Below, piece after piece: positions 22,607 to 30,349 of a stretch of DNA of 64,000 nucleotides. The notes beneath the pieces are model-generated. The model was given only the letters and a program-made list of their open reading frames with translations, was not told where the DNA came from and did no database searches. The stretch's first letter is position 1. Each line of letters opens with the position of its first letter. Location of the stretch: contig QCIP01000002.1 in assembly GCA_003216615.1 (NCBI GenBank), forward strand, positions 62,001 to 126,000. The letters are read 5' to 3'. Made by a program: the position numbers and the translations under genes. Origin of the DNA: Prochlorococcus sp. AG-402-M15. Its GTDB lineage: Bacteria; Cyanobacteriota; Cyanobacteriia; PCC-6307; Cyanobiaceae.

Positions 22607-22825
22607 ATGATTTCTTATATGTCTAATTCAGAAGTTACAACAGAGTCAGGTGGAAGACAAAATATGTTTCCATCCGAAACTAGACCTTATATTGATGAAT
22701 CTGTATCTTACGAGGGCTACCCTCAAAATGCAGAAAAAGTAAATGGCAGATGGGCTATGGTTGGATTCGTTGCACTTTTGGGGTCTTATGCCACAACTGG
22801 ACAGATCATACCTGGAATATTTTAA
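22607..22825 (+). CDS. hli: High-light-inducible protein, long form (68-72 aa)
   Basis: The C-terminus is a standard Hli helix (EKVNGRWAMVGFVALLGSY, then TTGQIIPGIF). The N-terminal ~40 residues form a polar extension (SEVTTESGGRQNMFPSE). ATGs at 22607 and 22619 are both possible; the second (MSNSEV) gives 68 residues. The predicted -10 box is only 11 bp from the first ATG, so transcription probably favours the second. Confidence 0.95.
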   Translation: MISYMSNSEVTTESGGRQNMFPSETRPYIDESVSYEGYPQNAEKVNGRWAMVGFVALLGSYATTGQIIPGIF

Positions 22826-22881
22826 AAAATAATTTTATAAAACCATAAGTAAATTGTTCTTCTCAAATTTATTAAAATAAA

Positions 22882-23010
22882 CTAAGTTATTTTTGAGAAA
22901 AAGAAAAACCATGTAAACGTAATTGCATTAAGAACAAATATTATTCCGAAGAATAAATATGAAAATTTTTTGCCAATAAATGCTGTTTCAGGTTCAACTT
23001 TAACCCTCAT
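22882..23010 (-). CDS. Small membrane protein, 42 aa
   Basis: Begins MRVKVEPETAFIGKKFSYLF and has one helix (FFGIIFVLNAITFTWFFFF). It converges on the hli gene. Function unknown. Confidence 0.6.
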   Translation of the reverse strand: MRVKVEPETAFIGKKFSYLFFGIIFVLNAITFTWFFFFSKIT

Positions 23011-23169
23011 TAAATCTTCTTAATATCTGGTTTAATTTAGCATTATTTATAAAAATAAATTACTTTCCAGAAAAAATGAAACCAAAAAATTTTTTCTTTA
23101 GTCTAATTTAAAGTTAAATTAACTTTTTGCTAATTACATTATTATGTTTGTTGGGTAAATTTTAATATT

Positions 23170-23271
23170 TCAGAATTGTTTTTTATAACCTCTAATAGTT
23201 TGAGTACGTATTACAACAATGTATGTAAGTAAAATTAGCCAAAAAACTATTTCCAATCCTATGTTCGCCAT
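23170..23271 (-). CDS. Small membrane protein, 33 aa (NxGxEIxFW family)
   Basis: MANIGLEIVFWLILLTYI then RTQTIRGYKKQF. Same length and register as 12545-12646. GGAGGTTTATCGT precedes the start, a strong ribosome-binding site as in the paralog. Likely a thylakoid or plasma-membrane micro-subunit. Confidence 0.75.
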   Translation of the reverse strand: MANIGLEIVFWLILLTYIVVIRTQTIRGYKKQF

Positions 23272-23418
23272 ACGATAAACCTCCAATTAATAAATTTACT
23301 TTAATTCTAGAATTTGTATTGAGATAGAGTCTTTGTACTTATTTTTTGCGCATCATTAATATTTAGTAAAAAATATTCAAACAAAAATTAATATTAAAAA
23401 TTTATGACTTAAAAAGTC

Positions 23419-23458
23419 AAAAAAAAAGAACCAAATCATTTTTGAAATTTGATTCTTT
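23419..23458 (-). terminator. Terminator of the minus-strand hli pair
   Basis: On the minus strand an AAGAATCAAAT/ATTTGGTTCTT stem (one wobble) precedes eight T. It lies 29 bp after the second hli stop. Confidence 0.75.
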
Positions 23459-23486
23459 TAATAAAATTTAACGTTTGATCAATTGA

Positions 23487-23627
23487 TTAGATAAAACCTG
23501 GAATGATTTGACCGGTTGTTAAATATGCACCAACTAGGGCTACAAATCCCAGCATTGCAAATCTTCCATTTAACTTTTCAGCTACGATTTTTTCTTTTTC
23601 AACTATTTTTGATTCAGAATTTTTCAT
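23487..23627 (-). CDS. hli: High-light-inducible protein, 46 aa
   Basis: One-helix Hli (EKLNGRFAMLGFVALVGAY, TTGQIIPGFI). The N-terminus VEKEKIVAEK matches the paralog at 4341-4475. Its ATG overlaps the preceding hli stop by one base, exactly as in the plus-strand pair. Confidence 0.95.
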   Translation of the reverse strand: MKNSESKIVEKEKIVAEKLNGRFAMLGFVALVGAYLTTGQIIPGFI

Positions 23628-23734
23628 TAGAACCAACCTGGGATAATCTGGCCAGTTGTTACATAAGCACCAACTGCAGCTACAAAGCCTAACATTGCAG
23701 CCAATCCATTAAAACGTTCTGCTTCTGGGGTCAT
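23627..23734 (-). CDS. hli: High-light-inducible protein, 35 aa
   Basis: Differs from the product of 4234-4341 only at one residue (ERFNGLAAMLGF instead of ERFNGWAAMLGF). First gene of the minus-strand hli pair, under the shared promoter at 23757-23785. Together the two loci show a duplicated two-gene cassette. Confidence 0.95.
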   Translation of the reverse strand: MTPEAERFNGLAAMLGFVAAVGAYVTTGQIIPGWF

Positions 23735-23756
23735 TTTTTTAAATAATTTGTTAACT

Positions 23757-23785
23757 AATATAACATATTTATTAACTTATGTAAA
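23757..23785 (-). promoter_or_regulatory. Shared hli promoter, copy 3
   Basis: On the minus strand TTTACA (23785-23780), 17 bp, TATATT (23762-23757), with much of the spacer shared with the other two copies. It points toward the hli pair. Confidence 0.7.
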
Positions 23786-23919
23786 TAAAATTGTGCAAAA
23801 AATGTTACTTTAGCCTAACAGATATCAGATATGCGACAGAAATGTATCTTAATATACTCTCTTGGCCATATGATCTTTGGTACTGAAATTTATTAATTTG
23901 GTAATGAATAATATAGGTC

Positions 23920-23991
23920 ATGAGTTTTTTCTTTTTAAGGAGTAAATCCTCATTTGGAGGTAATTTAAATTACTATTTAGAAAAGGGTTAG
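23920..23991 (+). CDS. Possible 23-aa micro-protein
   Basis: Encodes MSFFFLRSKSSFGGNLNYYL and ends EKG; the stop lies within the terminator stem that follows. Codon pattern is plausible, but the length prevents firm support. Confidence 0.3.
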   Translation: MSFFFLRSKSSFGGNLNYYLEKG

Positions 23992-24024
23992 CTAGTAGGG
24001 ATACAGGCTGACCCTTTTTAAGTT
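23981..24024 (+). terminator. Strong rho-independent terminator
   Basis: AAAAGGGTTAGC/GCTGACCCTTTT stem (one G-T wobble) plus T-run. It shows that a plus-strand transcript exists here, supporting something expressed at 23.9 kb. Confidence 0.75.
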
Positions 24025-24100
24025 GGAAATTTTAGTTTGTGAAAAATTTGTTTTTAGGTACTAAATAATTGCTATTAATAAATTAGATATATATAAATTA

Positions 24101-24265
24101 ATGTCATTAACGACCTATTACATGCATTTAATTGTTGCAAGAATTTCTTCTTTAGTGAGTCCTGATTTAATACTTTATATCCTCCCTGCACTATCAGTAA
24201 CAATATTATTCTTAAGCCTTAAAACAATGTTTTTTAAGACTCCGAAATTGAGAAAAGTAAAATAA
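24101..24265 (+). CDS. Small membrane protein, 54 aa
   Basis: An amphipathic N-terminus (TTYYMHLIVARISSLVS), one membrane helix (LILYILPALSVTILFLSL) and a basic tail (FKTPKLRKVK). No family is recognised. Confidence 0.6.
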   Translation: MSLTTYYMHLIVARISSLVSPDLILYILPALSVTILFLSLKTMFFKTPKLRKVK

Positions 24266-24323
24266 AAGATTTATGCATAATTATTTTTACGATAGTTCTC
24301 TTTTCATATAATTTTGGATAACA

Positions 24324-24732
24324 GACATTTTTTTTCCCGCAACTCAAAGAAATAAAAACATTATTGAAGATGTATTATTCAAAGTAATAAAAAAAAGGTT
24401 CAATATTAGAAATTGGAAGTGGCAGCGGTGAGCATGGAGTAGTTTTTCAAAAACGCTTTCCTGAAATGATATGGCAAACAAGTGATCCAGATTTAATGCA
24501 TAGAAAAAGTATAAGTACGTGGATTAATTATGAAGATTTAAAAAATAAAATGCCTCAACCTCTTGATCTCGATGTAGAAAAAGTTCCTTGGAAAATTCCA
24601 ATCAATTTGGCACAATCTTTCAAGGTATAGTTTCTATAAACATGATTCATATAACAAAATGGTTTTTTTCTAGAAGATATTATTTCTATGCCAGCAAATA
24701 ATTTTTCAATAATTTATAGAAAAGTTTCTTAA
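24324..24732 (+). pseudogene. Decayed DUF938-family methyltransferase
   Basis: Translating across frames gives a DUF938 SAM-methyltransferase N-terminal half. DIFFPATQRNKNIIEDVL is in one frame. After a frameshift in an A-run near 24390 comes GSILEIGSGSGEHGVVFQKR, followed by DPDLMHRKSISTWI. A second shift near 24630 leads to GIVSINMIHITKW. The C-terminal half is missing. The glycine-rich SAM motif is intact, but the gene cannot be translated as one protein. Confidence 0.8.
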
Positions 24733-24784
24733 TTAAATGCTATGAAAATATAAATTATTTAAGAAGTATTATTTTATTAACTGA

Positions 24785-24946
24785 TCAACCTGAGAGTTTT
24801 CTGCTCCATTCTTTATGCTTCTCATCTAAATCAGATACTTTTTCTCCCAAACTCAACTGTCTTTCTAATAATTCCACTTTTGTTAGAGTTATTTCCTCAG
24901 AATAAAATTTAATAGGCTGCTTACCATGTAAATTGTCTCCACTCAT
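24785..24946 (-). CDS. Small protein, 53 aa (MSGD family)
   Basis: Starts MSGDNLHGKQPIKFYSEE and continues as an acidic helical segment (KVELLERQLSLGEKVSDLDE). The MSGD start matches 6619-6759. Soluble; coiled-coil potential in the second half. Confidence 0.6.
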   Translation of the reverse strand: MSGDNLHGKQPIKFYSEEITLTKVELLERQLSLGEKVSDLDEKHKEWSRKLSG

Positions 24947-25049
24947 AATAAATTTTTCTCAATTATTAAAGTTTTTAGAATGAAAAATAAGATATTACTA
25001 ATTCTTTTATATTCTTTTCAGATTTGCGTAAATTAATGTGATATTAGAT

Positions 25050-26225
25050 TTATTTTGTAATTCTTCTTTTGTTGTAATAAGATTGCCAAATATATTTTCT
25101 TCCCTTATCATCTGACTTAACAGCAACGCAATTGCAAGCAATATTCCATAGAGCTCTGGGTATTGGATCAGGATTAAAAAGATATACTTTTTTAAAGGCT
25201 TTTTTAATTTTTACGGTAGCCTTTATCGCGTGATAATGAGGAATTTTTGGGCAAATATGATGTACGACATGACTTGAACCTATATTATGATGAAGAAAAT
25301 TAAGGATTTTACCGTAAGGCCTATCAATAGATAGAAATGCTCCTCTCATAAAGGAAAATTCTGTATTTGAAAGGTGAGGTACATCTGAATCTGTATGATG
25401 AAGCCATGTATAAATTACTAACCAACAATTAACTATTAATAAAGGACCGACATAAATTGCAATTACTAAAAATAATCCATATTTAAAAATAAAGAAAGAA
25501 ATACCCAACAATGTTAAAGCAACTCCAATGTCCGATATCCAAACTTTCTTAGTCCATATTGATGGCCATAATGCTTTAGAAAATGGTTTAATTGGCCAAA
25601 AATGATTTGAAGTTCCATATTTAATACCTCCGGTACTACCTGTAAGTAGATAAGAAGGCCAGCCAAATATTAAATGTAAAAGAAGTTGAAGAATTCCATA
25701 ATTTTTCTTACCAATAGAATTTGAAAAATATAATTCTTTTTCTCCTCCAATCTTTTCTGTAATGCCATTACCCCTAATTACTAAAGGAACATGAGTTTCA
25801 CCATTGGTTACATTATTTGTGAATCGATGATGGACTGAATGTGAACGCTGCCATGAAAAATAAGGAACTAGTAGTAATGAATGTAGCAAATATCCAATTA
25901 TTGTTTCCAAAGTCTTATTTTTAGAGAATGCTCCATGTCCGCATTCATGTGCAATGACCCAGAATCCCATCGCAGTGGTGCCTGATAGTAATGAGTAAAT
26001 GATCCAAATTGGGATCATTCGCGGAGTAAATGGTATAGATAATCCAATTACAACTACTAATGATTGAATTAAAGTTGATTGAAGAAGATACCTCAAAGAA
26101 GTTTTGGTATTGCTCTCTAAATAATGTTCTGGAATAACATCCTTGAATTCTTTCATGCTTGGAATATCTTTATTCTCTATTACAAGCGCTTGGCCCTTAA
26201 GACCTGAAAATTTTATCTTACTCAA
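25050..26225 (-). CDS. Membrane fatty-acid desaturase (DesA-like)
   Basis: A 391-residue acyl-lipid desaturase with the three histidine boxes that bind the di-iron centre: HECGH (93-97), HSVHH (129-133) and HVVHH (319-323). Four or more hydrophobic segments surround them. Spacing resembles cyanobacterial delta-12/omega-3 enzymes, which introduce double bonds into membrane lipids using ferredoxin. Desaturases respond to cold and high light, which fits the hli neighbourhood. Position specificity cannot be read from sequence alone. Confidence 0.92.
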   Translation of the reverse strand: MSKIKFSGLKGQALVIENKDIPSMKEFKDVIPEHYLESNTKTSLRYLLQSTLIQSLVVVIGLSIPFTPRMIPIWIIYSLLSGTTAMGFWVIAHECGHGAFSKNKTLETIIGYLLHSLLLVPYFSWQRSHSVHHRFTNNVTNGETHVPLVIRGNGITEKIGGEKELYFSNSIGKKNYGILQLLLHLIFGWPSYLLTGSTGGIKYGTSNHFWPIKPFSKALWPSIWTKKVWISDIGVALTLLGISFFIFKYGLFLVIAIYVGPLLIVNCWLVIYTWLHHTDSDVPHLSNTEFSFMRGAFLSIDRPYGKILNFLHHNIGSSHVVHHICPKIPHYHAIKATVKIKKAFKKVYLFNPDPIPRALWNIACNCVAVKSDDKGRKYIWQSYYNKRRITK

Positions 26226-26480
26226 ATTTTTGTTGTGTATAATTTAGTTAAATAAAAATTAATTTATACATTCTATTATCCATCACAGGATCTTTTTATG
26301 AAAATTATGTATCGTTTTTCTTTTTAGATATAATTCTCAGAAGTTAAATTTTTATCTTCAAAAATACTAATTTAAGCTGATCATTTTTTATTTTATTCTT
26401 TCATATAAATCACTTAATTTATTTATTTCATTAGCTTTTTGAACCACTTGTTTATGTTCTTTTTTCCAAGCTCATTTAAT

Positions 26481-26612
26481 TTAAAGACCGCGTATATACC
26501 TCTTTTGGAGGCCTGAGTGTTTACGTGGTTTTACTAAAATAGGTAAAACAATCACTCCTACGGTAAAAAGACAGATTGGAGCGACTACCATTAATATAGA
26601 TTCTAAAGACAT
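26481..26612 (-). CDS. Small membrane protein, 43 aa
   Basis: Begins MSLESILMVVAPICLFTVGV, one helix, then a basic tail (VKPRKHSGLQKRYIRGL). The start codon follows a minus-strand TTATTC spacer without a clear Shine-Dalgarno. Layout is typical of single-span thylakoid peptides. Confidence 0.6.
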   Translation of the reverse strand: MSLESILMVVAPICLFTVGVIVLPILVKPRKHSGLQKRYIRGL

Positions 26613-26661
26613 GGAATAATTCAGAATTTATTTATAGGTAGCAGGATTTTTTTTAAAAGTC

Positions 26662-26847
26662 ATGCGTATTTATATCTATTTAGTGAGAATTGCTTCAAAA
26701 ATTTCAAAAATAGTATTAAGCAAAAAAGAAAAAAAGATTAAAAAACATCAATTTTTTCATAATCCATCCTATTTAAATTATTCAAAAGTTCAACTTATCA
26801 AAGAAGAGGTTTGTTCTCAATGGATAAAGAAAAAAAATGGATGCTAA
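26662..26847 (+). CDS. Hypothetical basic protein, 61 aa
   Basis: Lysine-rich: MRIYIYLVRIASKISKIVLS, KKEKKIKKHQFF, ending SQWIKKKNGC. Its last 28 bp overlap the following 46-aa gene in another frame. It could be genuine or a fortuitous open frame. Confidence 0.45.
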   Translation: MRIYIYLVRIASKISKIVLSKKEKKIKKHQFFHNPSYLNYSKVQLIKEEVCSQWIKKKNGC

Positions 26848-26960
26848 TGACTTATTATTGTCCAACTCATGGCGATTCAGGAATGGTAGAGCCTATTGAA
26901 ATAGCTAAAAAAGAAATTAATGAAGCATTCTTGAAAAACAGAAAAATTTCTAAAAGTTAA
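26820..26960 (+). CDS. Small hypothetical protein, 46 aa
   Basis: Starts MDKEKKWMLMTYYCPTHGDS and continues GMVEPIEIAKKEINEAFLKN. The CPTHGDSG segment looks like a conserved turn. Soluble. Codon use is more convincing than that of the overlapping 61-aa frame. Confidence 0.6.
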   Translation: MDKEKKWMLMTYYCPTHGDSGMVEPIEIAKKEINEAFLKNRKISKS

Positions 26961-27184
26961 TTAATCAGAATACATACTTAAACTTTGAGGTGAGAGTCTA
27001 GATTTTGATTCAAAATCTTATAAAGAAAAAAAATTAATACCCTCCACAATTCCATTAGTTACTTTTGGATCTAAAACATGACTATAGTCATACAAAGGGA
27101 TTTTTATTTAGGTAAAAGGGTTTACTTTATTAGCTGAATTAATAATTTATTTTTTATCTAATAAAATTCTATTATTTATCATGT

Positions 27185-27337
27185 TTAAACTTGATCAGAA
27201 TTGCAGGTCAATTCACATTGATTAAGATCGCTAGATGATAACTTCTCTAAAATCCTTAACATATCAATCTCCGAAAGTTCTCCATTATTGTTCCATTTTA
27301 AAGTTGTTTTCCTTTGTGGGGAATTTCTTTTATTCAT
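27185..27337 (-). CDS. Small protein, 50 aa
   Basis: A basic N-terminus (MNKRNSPQRKTTLKWNN), an acidic helix (LSEIDMLRILEKLSSSD) and a C-terminal pair of cysteines (NQCELTCNSD, Cx3C). Its start overlaps the previous gene by 8 bp, so the two Cys proteins are coupled. Confidence 0.65.
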   Translation of the reverse strand: MNKRNSPQRKTTLKWNNNGELSEIDMLRILEKLSSSDLNQCELTCNSDQV

Positions 27338-27488
27338 TTTGATTATCTCCCTTTAAATGAATTTCTAAACAACGAGTAATACATTCTTGATGACCATCCA
27401 CAATACTGCATTCTGTAATACATTCAAAATATGAATTAATAGAATCTATTTCTGTATTCTGGTTTGTAGAAACAATTGAATCATTCAT
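27330..27488 (-). CDS. Twin Cx3C small protein, 52 aa
   Basis: Two Cx3C pairs (ECITEC and ECITRC) separated by ten residues between the inner cysteines (IVDGHQECITRC). This resembles the spacing of helical-hairpin twin-Cx3C proteins such as small Tim-type chaperones, though homology is not implied. First gene of a coupled pair with 27185-27337. A redox or metal role is possible. Confidence 0.65.
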   Translation of the reverse strand: MNDSIVSTNQNTEIDSINSYFECITECSIVDGHQECITRCLEIHLKGDNQNE

Positions 27489-27820
27489 GAACTTGGTAGA
27501 TTTATTTGGAATAGAGATATAGCACGAAATTATGGCAAAAAATTTTATTTATTAAGTGAATTAGAAAAAATAAGTATTATTTACTACATTAGTTTTCCAA
27601 CTAATTTTTTTTAAGAAAAGTTCTAATACTTTTCTTCTAAAAGATAATAGAAAATAACAATTGTGATTATTTGTAGTAAGTTTTCTGATCAAAATTACTT
27701 CCAACTTTGTTTACTTAATATAAATTTTGATAAATCAAGTTTATGAAAATCAGCATAAAGACTGATTTACTTTTAAATAATTTAGTTAGATGATAATAAA
27801 GTAAACCTTTAGATTTTCAA
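27489..27820. other. Intergenic, no gene seen
   Basis: About 330 bp of AT-rich sequence between divergent genes. I find no frame of note, hairpin or repeat. Confidence 0.45.
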
Positions 27821-27973
27821 ATGAATTCTTTAATTAATTGGCTTTCAAAAATGTTAGAGAGTATGGCGAATGCTTTTATTCACCCTCATAAGAATGACTT
27901 GCCCCCATCTATTGGAGCACATTCATATAGCAGTATTCCTCTTAAAAGAAAATTGAGAAGAAGATTTAATTAG
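27821..27973 (+). CDS. Small conserved protein, 50 aa
   Basis: An amphipathic N-terminus (LINWLSKMLESMANAF) followed by HPHKNDLPPSIGAHSY and a basic end (LKRKLRRRFN). The PPSIG motif and basic tail recur in small Prochlorococcus proteins, from memory. Function unknown. Confidence 0.65.
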   Translation: MNSLINWLSKMLESMANAFIHPHKNDLPPSIGAHSYSSIPLKRKLRRRFN

Positions 27974-28160
27974 GTATTAAATTTTTTGGAAATAAAAATA
28001 AAAAAGATTCGATAAAAATCTATAAAATTATTTCTTTTTCAAAATACCACGATTTATAATAGCTTCTTTTTATTAGTATTATACTTTTGTATTATTTGAA
28101 TGAAAAACTGAAAATAGTATTAACTATTAATTTTAAAATATCATTATTTGATATTTCTTA

Positions 28161-28316
28161 TTAAAGAATAAATTCTTTAGACATCGTTCTTAATTGGTCA
28201 AGATTTAATCCCTTTAAGTAATTCTTGAAATCACTAAAATTACTTGTTGATTCAGAATCCTTACCTTCTTGAGGAAGACTAGAAGAAATTAAGTCAATAA
28301 GATGATCTTTATCCAT
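28161..28316 (-). CDS. Small conserved protein, 51 aa (MDK-HLIDLIS family)
   Basis: MDKDHLIDLISSSLPQEG at the start and NYLKGLNLDQLRTMSKEFIL at the end; the same length and terminal motifs as 1961-2116. The middle is divergent and acidic. Two copies 26 kb apart within the same island. Confidence 0.7.
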   Translation of the reverse strand: MDKDHLIDLISSSLPQEGKDSESTSNFSDFKNYLKGLNLDQLRTMSKEFIL

Positions 28317-28822
28317 AACTTCTTATAGTCCATAATTATGGATAAAAAAATAAAGGGTCTTGAATTCGAGATTATTAAGTCACTTTTGATAAAGTTATTT
28401 TTTTAAGAAACTATCATACATAATTCGAAATTTCATTTCATAAATTTTTCAAATCTTGTTTTATTTTCTAATCTTTCATTAAATTCTTATATTTACTAAT
28501 TAAGGCCTTTTTTCTTTCTTCTAAGCTATTTGTTCAATGGATAACAAAAATATTTTTGATATGAGATAAAAAAAAATGCTTTTGCTACAGCAATACTTAG
28601 AGAAACAATAATTAAAATTGGATATGAAGGAAATTTATAAAATGGAATAGACAATGTTCTTTTTTTTAAATCTTTCAAACTAAATAATAAGTAATAAATA
28701 CCTATTCTCTAAGGAATTTTAAAGGTAATGATTTTATCCTTTATCAAAATCCAAAAATTGTGGTTTTTCTTTAATTAAAAAAATAGGTAATTTTACAGCT
28801 GCCAAAGTATGAATCAATAATA
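28317..28822. other. Intergenic, no gene seen
   Basis: About 500 bp. Some short frames occur (for example NAFATAILRETIIKIGYEG near 28.58 kb) but lack a start and are interrupted. Possibly decayed coding DNA. Confidence 0.4.
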
Positions 28823-29167
28823 ATGATTAAATTAGTAAAAAAATCTTTTATGATTAAAACCATAAATAAAAACTTTAATAAACAAGAACCATGGTTTAAA
28901 TGGTTAACTAGAGAACTTAATTCTTATGAAGCTTTTCAAGATTTCGCTTCGGGTAAAAATCCAAAAGATGTTGCAGAGGAATTTATCTCCAATAATAGTA
29001 TTGTTATTTCACAAGTTTTCGAAAATTTTGATGAAGACGATAAAGATACGCTCGATCAGTTTCTTAAATTAACAGAATGCGAATGGCATGTATTCAGAAT
29101 TCTTGAGAAGCAAATAGCTTTAAGAAACAAGATAAGATTTGTAGATTTTAAAAAAAAGAAAAAATAA
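28823..29167 (+). CDS. Hypothetical protein, 114 aa
   Basis: A soluble helical protein with EPWFKWLTRELNSYEAFQDF, PKDVAEEFISNNS and LKLTECEWHVFRILEK. It shares layout and scattered residues with 39808-40074 (SWFYEKWEKN, PSQIAERFVNEN, MKLSESELHILKYF), so they are probably distant paralogs. An internal ATG (MIKTINKNF) is an alternative start. Function unknown. Confidence 0.65.
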   Translation: MIKLVKKSFMIKTINKNFNKQEPWFKWLTRELNSYEAFQDFASGKNPKDVAEEFISNNSIVISQVFENFDEDDKDTLDQFLKLTECEWHVFRILEKQIALRNKIRFVDFKKKKK

Positions 29168-29361
29168 AGAGTTAATTTATCTAAACTTAAATTGTATATA
29201 TTTTTTGGGGTCAGGTTAATCCACTTAATTTAAAAATTTCTTGATTGGATTATTTGAAATAATATAAAAAAATGAACAACGTAGTTCATGGTTAATCTTT
29301 TTCATATTAAAAAGGTCAATATAAAAAAATCAAGTAAAAAAAGTGTTTTCTATAAGATGAA

Positions 29362-29697
29362 TTAAGTTCTAAATCTTTTCCCGTTTCCGGTCTTACCAAA
29401 TCCTAACCAGATGAACCACAAGACCCATCCGAAAATGGGTATTAAATTTATAAAAACCCATTTCCAATCCTTCCCAAAATCCTTGATTCTCCTTATATCC
29501 ATAGATATTTGAGGAATTATGCAAACAATTCCATACACATTTAAACCATACATTCTTAAAAATATTGGGATAGTTAGGAAAGAAATTATTAGATTCGCTA
29601 ATTGTACAAACCACCAATCAGATCGCGATGTGAAGCCTTTGAAGTCCGTAGCTTTAACCCAAAACTCTTTATATGCATTTAAAAAGTTTTTAAGCAT
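29362..29697 (-). CDS. DUF805 membrane protein, 111 aa
   Basis: Matches DUF805: FKGFTSRSDWWFVQL near the N-terminus, two or three helices, then the signature DIRRIKDFGKDWKWV and a last helix with WFIWLGFGKTGNG. DUF805 proteins (YhaH-like) are inner-membrane proteins of unknown role. Confidence 0.85.
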   Translation of the reverse strand: MLKNFLNAYKEFWVKATDFKGFTSRSDWWFVQLANLIISFLTIPIFLRMYGLNVYGIVCIIPQISMDIRRIKDFGKDWKWVFINLIPIFGWVLWFIWLGFGKTGNGKRFRT

Positions 29698-29764
29698 AAA
29701 TTAATATTCAAAGAATTCAACCATATCAATGTAATCTTCAATTTATGAAAATGTTATTTGTTTA

Positions 29765-29929
29765 CTAAATAGGATCAAATAAATTTAAATCATTTTTATT
29801 GTTTTTTGAGGTCTTTTTTTGATTCGGTAATGAACAGAATCCGTCTTTGCATATCATATTTTCTTTTGAAATATTTGTTGTTTCTGGGTATGTATTTTTA
29901 TTGCGGGTATTTGAAGATTCTTTAAGCAT
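29765..29929 (-). CDS. Small hypothetical protein, 54 aa
   Basis: Asparagine- and lysine-rich, mostly disordered, with one cysteine pair (MICKDGFCSLP). Begins MLKESSNTRNKNTYPETTN. No family is recognised. Confidence 0.45.
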   Translation of the reverse strand: MLKESSNTRNKNTYPETTNISKENMICKDGFCSLPNQKKTSKNNKNDLNLFDPI

Positions 29930-30011
29930 TTATATTTAAATAATAGAGTTAATATTAAATTAATAACTTAATTTATTCTTACAGGCAACAAAATTAATAT
30001 TAATTATTTAT

Positions 30012-30107
30012 TTACTTTTTTTGATTTGGTAAATCTCTCCAAAAGAGTGCCATTATGTATATGAATAAAAATATAGAACAAATATAAAGTAAAGAATTTA
30101 GGTGCAT
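30012..30107 (-). CDS. Small membrane protein, 31 aa
   Basis: One helix (LLYICSIFLFIYIMALF) followed by WRDLPNQKK. A decayed relative lies at 5929-6000, which supports that this product is real and maintained here. Function unknown. Confidence 0.6.
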   Translation of the reverse strand: MHLNSLLYICSIFLFIYIMALFWRDLPNQKK

Positions 30108-30349
30108 GTTTATTAAAGAAAGTTAATATAGAAAGAAGAAAGTTACAACAAAAATAACAAGTATAAATGAAGATTATTTAATTTTTAAATTCTAATATTT
30201 ATTTAAGCTTTTTATGATTTTGCCAACTTTCCATAAGGAAAAATTGTTATTAATTAGGAATACATATTTAAGCTAGTAAAACTTATAAAGCTAGAAATTT
30301 AGTAATCTTAATCAACAATTTCCTTATTTTTACATGGTTCTTGTGATAT

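Noticed and set aside
26394-26470. Minus-strand frame AWKKEHKQVVQKANEINKLS
   Set aside because: It reads like protein but has a stop immediately upstream and no start codon; at most a gene remnant, not listed as a feature.
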